This document shows positions 1 to 6,201 of a stretch of 13,898 nt of DNA, piece by piece (the stretch's first letter is position 1; every line of letters starts with the position of its first letter). A model generated the notes under the pieces. The model was not told the origin of the DNA and ran no database searches. It was given only the letters and a program-made list of their open reading frames with translations. Position numbers and translations under genes: made by a program. This DNA comes from an uncultured Eggerthellaceae bacterium (GTDB lineage Bacteria > Actinomycetota > Coriobacteriia > Coriobacteriales > Eggerthellaceae): the NCBI GenBank assembly GCA_946631805.1, contig CAMPAJ010000016.1, positions 1 through 13,898 of the forward strand, written 5' to 3'.

Positions 1-386
1 AACGAGTTCCAGTTGAAGGCGTTAGGCACCTCGTTGGCTTCGGACGCCCAGATGCCCAGCAGCGTGGACGTGGAGCCGATTTCGGTGGAGGTGACGTTGG
101 CGTTGCCGTTGCCGCCGTTGCCGTAGAAGCTGGAGTTGTTGATGCCCAGATAGTCAGGGCCGGACGTAGACCAAGCCATGGCCCACGTAGTGACGACCTT
201 GTACTGCTTGCCGTCCTTTTCGACCGTATTGGTCATCGGCGTCGTGGGCACCGTCCAGCTAGCGCCCATGTCTTTGTCGGTCGTACTGCCGCCCAATGCC
301 AGCGCCGAGCCAGGCAAGGCGACCACCAGCGCAGTAGCGGCAGCGCATGCCGCAAGCGCCAGTTTCGACCCTTTCTTCTTTACCAC
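1..386 (-). CDS. Secreted protein of unknown function, 5' part only
   Basis: This is the first 128 codons of a minus-strand gene whose 3' end lies beyond position 1. The GTG at 386-384 is chosen because AAGGGG sits just upstream and because it opens a textbook Sec signal peptide: a KKK n-region, a hydrophobic Ala/Val/Leu core and a likely cut after GSALA near residue 31. The mature part seen is rich in Gly, Asn, Ser, Thr and Trp, with a local Asn/Gly run (NGGNGNANV), and looks like an exported beta-rich or ligand-binding protein. I do not recognise the family. It follows the transport operon on the same strand but is separated by 282 bases that contain its own strong promoter, so it is probably a separate unit. 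It could be another extracellular component of the uptake system; that is only inference from position. Confidence 0.75.
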   Translation of the reverse strand, partial: MVKKKGSKLALAACAAATALVVALPGSALALGGSTTDKDMGASWTVPTTPMTNTVEKDGKQYKVVTTWAMAWSTSGPDYLGINNSSFYGNGGNGNANVTSTEIGSTSTLLGIWASEANEVPNAFNWNS

Positions 387-407
387 GTATTCCCCTTTCG
401 TCTTGAT

Positions 408-452
408 ATCCCGCATGTACGGGATGCTTCTCAATCCGACTCGTTTCGGATT
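408..452 (-). promoter_or_regulatory. Leader with two tandem hairpins
   Basis: Two perfect inverted repeats lie between the predicted promoter and the GTG start of the secreted protein gene. The first has arms AATCCGA (433-439) and TCGGATT (446-452); the second has arms ATCCCG (408-413) and CGGGAT (420-425). Both have 6-base loops. They would form in the 5' untranslated RNA, about 20 to 65 bases before the start codon. They may stabilise the message or control translation. No known riboswitch or terminator is recognised, and there is no U-tract. Confidence 0.45.
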
Positions 453-465
453 AATTCTGTATGAG

Positions 466-492
466 ATTATAGTATTACGTAAACAATGTCAA
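466..492 (-). promoter_or_regulatory. Predicted sigma-70-type promoter of the secreted protein gene
   Basis: Read on the minus strand there is a perfect TTGACA (492-487) and a perfect TATAAT (471-466), 15 bases apart, about two bases shorter than ideal. An alternative -10, TAATCT, gives 17-base spacing. The region is sharply AT-rich compared with its surroundings. Transcription would start near 459, leaving a leader of about 70 bases. Confidence 0.6.
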
Positions 493-533
493 ACTACATA
501 TCCCCAGTTCAAACGTAACATTTACACAAGATG

Positions 534-553
534 AAACGGTATAGAACGGTACG
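534..553 (+). promoter_or_regulatory. Tandem 10-bp direct repeat, possible operator
   Basis: AAACGGTATA is followed directly by GAACGGTACG. Two near-identical 10-mers one helical turn apart are typical of sites bound by response-regulator dimers. The repeat lies about 40 bases upstream of the -35 box of the secreted protein gene. A related AACGG cluster occurs at 11438-11466 on the other strand. The regulator is unknown. Confidence 0.35.
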
Positions 554-668
554 ATTCGAGCAATGCAACTCCTCGCAAACTGTAACTAGAGCGAACCGCA
601 TTGCAATTCGCGCGAGCCCAGTTTCGCCGGTGCGCTTCGCCAAGTTATGCGTTTGGGGTTAGCGCCCG

Positions 669-2024
669 CTAGAGCCTAAAGGACTTGAAGAAGTACCTGA
701 AACTGCCTAATTTGTGACGGCAGGCCTTCCAAAACGCGTTATAGTAGTCGGCGTAGCGCTGGGTCGTGTCGGGCCCCAGCTCCTGTTTGCCGTATGCTGC
801 TGCCACGTAGTCTTGGGTGAGGTCGGCAAATGCCGTCCCCGCCGCCTCATCGAACTGCTGCATGGTCGCCGCATTGGCGACCGTGTAGTCGGCAAGCGTC
901 TGGCCGGGCGCTATGGCCATGCCCAAGCGCTCGAACTTCTGGACGAAGAACGGGTAGAGCGCCTTCGCCTGCTCGGCAGGAGGGAGCGCTTGCAACTTGC
1001 TCAGACGCCGCGCACGCAAACGCCGACGGCCCACGAAGTAGGCGACGATTCCCCCGATGACGAGCAGCGCGGTAATTATCAGCGCTATCTGCACTTGCCT
1101 GTAATTGAGGAAATTGAAAAGGTCGTCGGGAACGTTGATGTTCACACCCGAAAATGCAGAGCCAGGAGGCGCGTCGGCGGTTTCGGGGTCGTCCTGCGAC
1201 TCGGCGTTGCCCGTAGCCGGATACTTGCGCCCATCGGGACTTTCCTTGATGTCGTCGGTCGTTCGCTCGTCGTCGTTCGTAACATCGCTCGTCATATCCA
1301 AGTTGGGCACCTGGTAGATATCGGCTATACCCTTGACCCTGATCGTCTCTAGAGCGCGATACTCGGTAAGGAGCTTGATCTCGACCGCCGGAGGGTTGAG
1401 CGGCGCGATAACGCCAAACCAAATGCCGCAGCCAAGCCCAACGGCCACCGCCGTCGTCGCCAGCGCCACGGCAAAACCGGGCGCGAAGGCGACTTTTTTC
1501 ACGCTCGTCGATGTGCGGAGCGACATCTGATAGTTCTTGTACACCACGAGGGCAAGCGCCGCCGCCACGAACATGAACGACCATACGACGTCGAATTGCC
1601 GATACAGGAATTGAACAAGCGCCCCGAGGAATGCACCCGCAATGAACAAGAGCGCCGCGAAGGCGAGCTTGCGCGACAGCAAAAAGCACGCCACCGGAAC
1701 CAAGGTCGTCACCATGACGAATATTAGATAGTTCGACTCGTTATCCACCAGATACGCGCCGTCTGGCGTAAGCGAGGCGGCCACGATCCACGAAACCACG
1801 AGCGCAACGCCGAACAGGGGCCCGCCGATACGCGCCACCCGCCGATCGCTGGCCAGGACGAACAATACGAGCAACAGTACCGCGCACACGATGCCGGGAA
1901 TGGGTCCGTGTTGAAGGTCGGGGTCCACGTAAAAGCAGTTGAGCAACGTATAGCTCATGCCGAGCGACGCCAGCAGAACCAATACGAAATCCCAAATCGA
2001 GCTCTTGAAATACAGCGAATTCAT
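669..2024 (-). CDS. TgpA-like multi-pass membrane protein without a transglutaminase core
   Basis: 451 residues. About six or seven hydrophobic segments fill residues 10-207. A polar, acidic stretch follows at about 208-308, then one more membrane segment at 311-331 and a basic Arg-rich turn (RRRLRARR, 333-340). The cytoplasmic tail (about 341-451) resembles the DUF4129 region at the C-terminus of TgpA-type transglutaminases: a helical LYPFFVQKFERLG segment and TLADYT. In the usual TgpA layout a Cys/His/Asp transglutaminase domain sits between the N-terminal membrane block and the last membrane helix. Here that space is only about 100 residues of Asp/Glu/Thr-rich sequence with no cysteine, so the enzyme core appears absent. 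The ATG directly follows the TAG of the DUF58 gene, with AGGAGG 11 bases upstream. Pairing with DUF58 is typical of TgpA genes. It is the last gene of the operon; its function is unknown, possibly a scaffold. Confidence 0.7.
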   Translation of the reverse strand: MNSLYFKSSIWDFVLVLLASLGMSYTLLNCFYVDPDLQHGPIPGIVCAVLLLVLFVLASDRRVARIGGPLFGVALVVSWIVAASLTPDGAYLVDNESNYLIFVMVTTLVPVACFLLSRKLAFAALLFIAGAFLGALVQFLYRQFDVVWSFMFVAAALALVVYKNYQMSLRTSTSVKKVAFAPGFAVALATTAVAVGLGCGIWFGVIAPLNPPAVEIKLLTEYRALETIRVKGIADIYQVPNLDMTSDVTNDDERTTDDIKESPDGRKYPATGNAESQDDPETADAPPGSAFSGVNINVPDDLFNFLNYRQVQIALIITALLVIGGIVAYFVGRRRLRARRLSKLQALPPAEQAKALYPFFVQKFERLGMAIAPGQTLADYTVANAATMQQFDEAAGTAFADLTQDYVAAAYGKQELGPDTTQRYADYYNAFWKACRHKLGSFRYFFKSFRL

Positions 2025-3344
2025 CTACGCGTCTGCCTCCTGTTCCAAATCGGCCGCCGAAGTCAGCACGTAGTACACGATCTGCGCAGAGTCCAAGCGC
2101 CTGAGCGGGCGAACGAGGTCGCGCACCTCCACCGGGTCAAGCGACGGGGGCACTGCGAGCAGCAACATGGGATTGCGCTTGCGGTTCTTGATTTCGATGA
2201 GGGCCGACACCACACCCTCGTCGGCATGCGCCGTGCAGTACGCAATGTTGTCGCGCGCGTGAATGCGGTTGCCTTCGCGTCGGAGCAGCTCAAGCGCTTC
2301 GCGGCCGTCCCCCACCTGTATGCGCGGCAAATCGGACGTGAGGTCCACGAACTCCTGCAACCCCAAAACACGCAGGTTATGCGTGTTGCCATGACGCCCG
2401 GGGAACATGATGACCGAGTCCAAGCCGCGCTGACGCGCGTATTCGTTTACCGAAAGCGCACTTTCGACCACGCCGTCGTATACGAACATGAGCGATTCCG
2501 CATCGTAGCCCGGCGATGACGTGTCGATGATGATGCTGATGCCCGGGTCGTTGTAGGTCTCGTACAGGCGCGTGAGGTACTTGCCTTCGGGCTGGCTGGC
2601 CGAGAGCTTCCAATGGATGGCCTTGAGCGGGTCGCCCCATTCGTAGTCGCGTGCGCCGGCGTAGTCCATGTCGTCCGACACCTGCGCCTGAAACGCCCGC
2701 TGGCTCTCTTCCGAAGACACCGTGGTCAAGTCCACGCGCGATACGTCGAAGAGCTTGGGGAGCACCTGCACTTGATGATGGTTGTCGTTGACGATCGTAT
2801 GCCAAAACAAACCCAGCAGGTCGCGGACGACAATCTTCTGCACGCCGGCCGAATACGTGCCAATGTGGTCGAACCGCGCTTGGAAGCTGAAGTCGCGGTC
2901 TTCGAACGGCATGAGCACCATCGAGGTCGGCGTGACGACGTCTGCACCGCCAAATAAGTCGCTAATGTATATGTAGGGCTCGAGGCGCGTGAACACAAGC
3001 GGGGATTTGTTCTTGAAATTGAGCACGAATTCGATATCGGTACCACGCTCGCACGAGGGAAGGAGCGACTCCTCGCTGAATACGAGCGAGCGTTTGAGTA
3101 CCTGCAGATAGACGAACGACACGAGCAATACCAGCACGAGCGTAAGCAAGGGAATGTATCCGATGACGTCATTCACGAAGAACACGGGTAATGCCGTGGC
3201 CACAAGCGCCAACAGCACGATTGCCACGCGCCCCACGATGGCGCGCAAGGTCCCGGACCGCTCGGAGCGCTCCTCGCGGCGGCGCTCCCTTCGGCGGCGC
3301 TCGGCGCTCGTCTGCACCTTTTTCCTTCGCCCGAACCGTGCCAT
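2025..3344 (-). CDS. DUF58 domain protein, membrane-anchored
   Basis: 439 residues. A very basic N-terminus (1-35, Arg/Lys/Glu) is followed by two membrane segments at about 36-57 and 62-82. A beta-rich region (about 90-200) precedes the DUF58 hallmark at 231-262: ARDYEWGDPLKAIHWKLSAS, then a conserved Tyr-Glu pair. The DUF58 signature has the form R-x-Y-x-x-G-D-x-x-x-x-I-x-W. The following strand IIIDTSSPGY resembles a vWA-like metal site, but with only a partial D-x-S-x-S (P278 in place of the last Ser). In characterised clusters DUF58 proteins work with MoxR AAA+ ATPases as assembly or insertion factors for membrane complexes; no MoxR gene is in this window. The ATG follows the permease stop by three bases, so the two genes are almost certainly co-transcribed. 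The family call is firm; a role in maturing the adjacent importer is inference. Confidence 0.88.
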   Translation of the reverse strand: MARFGRRKKVQTSAERRRRERRREERSERSGTLRAIVGRVAIVLLALVATALPVFFVNDVIGYIPLLTLVLVLLVSFVYLQVLKRSLVFSEESLLPSCERGTDIEFVLNFKNKSPLVFTRLEPYIYISDLFGGADVVTPTSMVLMPFEDRDFSFQARFDHIGTYSAGVQKIVVRDLLGLFWHTIVNDNHHQVQVLPKLFDVSRVDLTTVSSEESQRAFQAQVSDDMDYAGARDYEWGDPLKAIHWKLSASQPEGKYLTRLYETYNDPGISIIIDTSSPGYDAESLMFVYDGVVESALSVNEYARQRGLDSVIMFPGRHGNTHNLRVLGLQEFVDLTSDLPRIQVGDGREALELLRREGNRIHARDNIAYCTAHADEGVVSALIEIKNRKRNPMLLLAVPPSLDPVEVRDLVRPLRRLDSAQIVYYVLTSAADLEQEADA

Positions 3345-3347
3345 GCG

Positions 3348-4775
3348 TTAATCCCAGCTCCGTTGGCGAATGGCGAGCATCCACACGAAAAGCGGCAATG
3401 CAACGAGCGTCGTCACCGGGCCCAGACCCGCAGTCATGCCACCGACGACGACGATGTTGGAAAGAAGCCCGCAGACGATGAGTATGCTCGAGCCCACCAT
3501 GATGTTGCCACCGAGCTGCTTCCTGAATTCCGAGCCGAACAGCGCGCGCACGATGAAGGGCACAACGAGCGATATCATAGCGACCTGACCAGCGTTGACC
3601 TGCGCCGTGAGAATCATCATCGAGCCGCATCCCAGCGCCAGAAGGCGGAGCTTCCCGGGGTCAACGCCCAAGAACGTCGCCTCCTCGTCCGAAAACGAAA
3701 CGAGATTCAGGCGAAAACGGAACATGAAGATGGGAATGAACGCGGCAAGCGTCCCCACGATAAGGCTCACGTAGGTCCACGTGCTGGTGATGCCCACCGC
3801 CTGCACGAGCTCGCTGTAAGCATCCCATGCCTCGTCCGAGAGGAAGTTGTTCTGCACGTACGTGATAATCACGCCAAGTAGCTGCGAGAATATGGTGCCC
3901 ACCAGAATCATGTTGACGACGTTGAACTTGCGCCCCTTGCCGCCCGTCCATTTGCCGCCCAGCATGACGAGCAGAAGGACGAGGGCGCCGCCGATGTAAG
4001 AGTACAGGTAGTACAACCCGACGTGCTGAAACGCTTCCCATCCAAACTGCAGCACCAATACGAGCACGGCGGAGTTGATGCCGTTGGTCACGCCGAGCAT
4101 CGACGGCGCGGCAATGGGATTGCGAAACGCGTTTTGGTACAGCATGCCCGACACGGCCAGCATCACGCCGCACAGCCCGTACTTGAGCGTCTGGCCGAAT
4201 TGGTATGCGACCGCCTCGAATTCCGGTGCGTTCGTCAGGGCCGCCATGCGCACATCCGCGTAGTCGACCGGATGAAACAAACCTGTGAACTGCAAGGAAA
4301 CCCACGTACCAATGCCCTGGGCCACTTCGACGGGCGAGCGGAACGCCAGATGCACCGAATCGAAGCAGCACGAGATGGCGGCGCACACCACCAACACGAT
4401 GCCGAATATGATGTAAAGGCGGCGCATCTTGCGGCGATCGTCGGCGATGAGCGACTCGCCGCCCATCAAAGCCCCAGTTGCGCGCGCCTCGTCGCGCAGC
4501 TCAAACGCGTCACCTTGCGCCATATCGCGCACGGCCTGCCGGGCGCCGGAGCGTGCCTGGGGCGCTCCGTCGGCACGCGAGCCGCGATTGCGGCCGAAGC
4601 CCCTGCTGCGCGCCGCATCCGCCACAGGCGCACCCGGAACGCTTGCGTTTCCCTCTTGGCCAGGCGCCATGGTTTCCGCGCCCGACCCATGGGAAAGCTC
4701 TTCGGTGCGCACGGCCTGCCCGTTGACAAACGTGTATTCCTCGGCCTGCCTTCGGCCACTAAATCCATTCGCCAC
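3348..4775 (-). CDS. FecCD-family ABC importer permease, second subunit
   Basis: 475 residues from GTG at 4775. This start is preferred over an upstream in-frame TTG at 4817 because AGGGGGG lies 7 bases ahead and it leaves only a 17-base overlap with the previous gene. Residues 1-118 form a cytoplasmic tail rich in Gly, Ala and Arg. The membrane domain begins at about 119. The FecCD signature is clear at 206-232 (SGMLYQNAFRNPIAAPSMLG, then VTNG), and the loop that contacts the ATPase includes SFSDEEATFLGVDP at about 360-373. The usual FVGLxVPHxxR near the C-terminus is altered to MISLVVPFIVRALFG (400-414), with Phe in place of His. This permease would pair with the one encoded just upstream to move a metal chelate such as ferric siderophore, heme or cobalamin across the membrane. 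The substrate cannot be read from sequence. Confidence 0.88.
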   Translation of the reverse strand: MANGFSGRRQAEEYTFVNGQAVRTEELSHGSGAETMAPGQEGNASVPGAPVADAARSRGFGRNRGSRADGAPQARSGARQAVRDMAQGDAFELRDEARATGALMGGESLIADDRRKMRRLYIIFGIVLVVCAAISCCFDSVHLAFRSPVEVAQGIGTWVSLQFTGLFHPVDYADVRMAALTNAPEFEAVAYQFGQTLKYGLCGVMLAVSGMLYQNAFRNPIAAPSMLGVTNGINSAVLVLVLQFGWEAFQHVGLYYLYSYIGGALVLLLVMLGGKWTGGKGRKFNVVNMILVGTIFSQLLGVIITYVQNNFLSDEAWDAYSELVQAVGITSTWTYVSLIVGTLAAFIPIFMFRFRLNLVSFSDEEATFLGVDPGKLRLLALGCGSMMILTAQVNAGQVAMISLVVPFIVRALFGSEFRKQLGGNIMVGSSILIVCGLLSNIVVVGGMTAGLGPVTTLVALPLFVWMLAIRQRSWD

Positions 4776-6201
4776 TGGCCGCCCCCCTGTTCCTAACGGC
4801 CATGACAATAAACGCAAGGCACCCGATTACGCTGGTTATCATCCCGGCGCTTCCGGTGACGAGCCCTGGTATGCCCAGTTCGCTGACATAGAACGTAACG
4901 CACACCATGATGGCGCCCAACAGCGAGCAAGCCGGAAGCAAGTAGCGAAAATCAGGGCCTATGAACTTACGCGCGATATGCGGGACCAAGAAGCCGACGA
5001 AACCGACGACCCCGCAGAACGAGACGACGAGCGCCGTCATCACCGTGCACAGGGCGACCATGACGTTGCGCGTACGTGTCGTGGATATGCCCATCGAACG
5101 CGCTTCGTCATCGTTGAAGGCCAAAAGCGTCAAGCGCCCCGACATTGCGATGATGGCCGCCATGCAGGCGAGGAGCGGTATGGCGAACGTAGCCACGCTC
5201 ACCACGTTATAGGACCCTGTGAACGTCGAGGACTGCGCGTTTGTGAGCGTACGAATGGCCGCATCGCTTCCATATAACGTGAGGTAGTTCCTAATCCACC
5301 CCACGAAAACGCCGATAGCCGCCGCAAATACCTGGCCGGCGATGATGAGCGAGGCATTCGAAACCTTACCGCGCCCCGCGATGAGCGCGATTAGCATGAC
5401 GAGGAACACCACGATCACGCAACCGATGAGCGACGAGAAGAACATGCCGTACAGCTCCATGATGTAGGTGGGCAAATCCAGGTTATCCACGTATTCCGCA
5501 AAGTCCAGAATCTGGCCCTCATACGTCGCGCTCACGCTGTTGGGAGCGATGAACACCGCGAAGATGATGGCGCCGATCTGCCCGCCGTTCGTGACGCCCA
5601 GAGTCGAAGGAGAGGCCAGGGCGTTTTTCATGGCGCCTTGGAATACGCCGCCCGAAAGCCCCATCGCCGCACCAGCGAGCAAGGTGACGAGCACCGTAAA
5701 CACATGCGTGCCGAACATCGTGTTGGGATTGGTGAAGAAGGCTATGAACGCTTGGAACGCCGTGGCCGTCTCGTGCGCAAGCGTGCCGATGGTCCGGTCG
5801 ACGCGAAACATGCTGAACACCTGAGTGGGAAGGATGCATGTCAGGAAGAACACGATGGCCACGATGACGCCCAACATGATGAGCTTCGACGTGCGCTCGT
5901 CCATGCCGTAGCGTTTGTCCTGCTCGTCAGCATAGGGGTTTATCTCGTCGTTCTTGTGGAAGCGGATGCGCCGGTAGCCGTATTCCGGCCCGTAATCGGC
6001 TTGCGGGTCGGTGCTGCCGAACACCGAGTTGGCCTGGCGCTCAGCGTGCTTGCGTTTGTCGGCACGCTGCTGTTGGGCCAGTTCTTCCTGCCCCGGTATG
6101 CTCGCCGTCCCCTCGGGGGGCGTCGCGAGCTTCGCGGAGGATTGGCCGGGCGCCTGGGTAGGGCCGTTGTTCAAGCTCAGCTTCGCCACGGCCTTAGGCA
6201 C
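4759..6201 (-). CDS. FecCD-family ABC importer permease, first subunit
   Basis: 480 residues from GTG at 6201. A GTG at 6189 is a real alternative because GGAAGG lies 11 bases before it, whereas it touches the first GTG. Residues 1-105 are a charged, Gln/Ala/Pro-rich cytoplasmic tail, and the first membrane helix is at about 106-125. Typical FecCD features follow: GLSGGVFQGAMKNALASPST and LGVTNG (181-206), AFNDDEARSMGI (361-372, ATPase-contacting loop) and the canonical FVGFLVPHIARKFIG (401-415). The core is of normal family length; the tail adds about 100 residues. It overlaps the receptor gene stop by up to 8 bases and is overlapped by the second permease gene, pointing to translational coupling and a heterodimeric channel. 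No ATPase gene follows. Confidence 0.9.
   Translation of the reverse strand: MPKAVAKLSLNNGPTQAPGQSSAKLATPPEGTASIPGQEELAQQQRADKRKHAERQANSVFGSTDPQADYGPEYGYRRIRFHKNDEINPYADEQDKRYGMDERTSKLIMLGVIVAIVFFLTCILPTQVFSMFRVDRTIGTLAHETATAFQAFIAFFTNPNTMFGTHVFTVLVTLLAGAAMGLSGGVFQGAMKNALASPSTLGVTNGGQIGAIIFAVFIAPNSVSATYEGQILDFAEYVDNLDLPTYIMELYGMFFSSLIGCVIVVFLVMLIALIAGRGKVSNASLIIAGQVFAAAIGVFVGWIRNYLTLYGSDAAIRTLTNAQSSTFTGSYNVVSVATFAIPLLACMAAIIAMSGRLTLLAFNDDEARSMGISTTRTRNVMVALCTVMTALVVSFCGVVGFVGFLVPHIARKFIGPDFRYLLPACSLLGAIMVCVTFYVSELGIPGLVTGSAGMITSVIGCLAFIVMAVRNRGAASGEWI

Larger units (their letters stand above)
387..668. other. Intergenic region of 282 bases
   Basis: The left part holds the leader hairpins, promoter and direct repeat listed separately. 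The right part, about 560-668, follows the last gene of the transport operon. It contains loose inverted repeats, for example GCAATGC and GCATTGC, and GCGAA and TTCGC around 590-625, but no convincing stem plus U-tract terminator. I see no coding potential. Confidence 0.5.

Noticed and set aside
178..534. Plus-strand frame crossing the secreted protein gene and its promoter
   Set aside because: It reads antisense through the signal peptide and then AT-rich promoter sequence, and has no ribosome site.
714..1352. Long plus-strand reading frames over the minus-strand genes, for example 714-1352, 4023-4796, 6011-7333 and 7484-8530
   Set aside because: They are Arg/His/Ala-rich translations typical of high-GC antisense frames, with no family motifs, and they overlap genes with clear conserved motifs.
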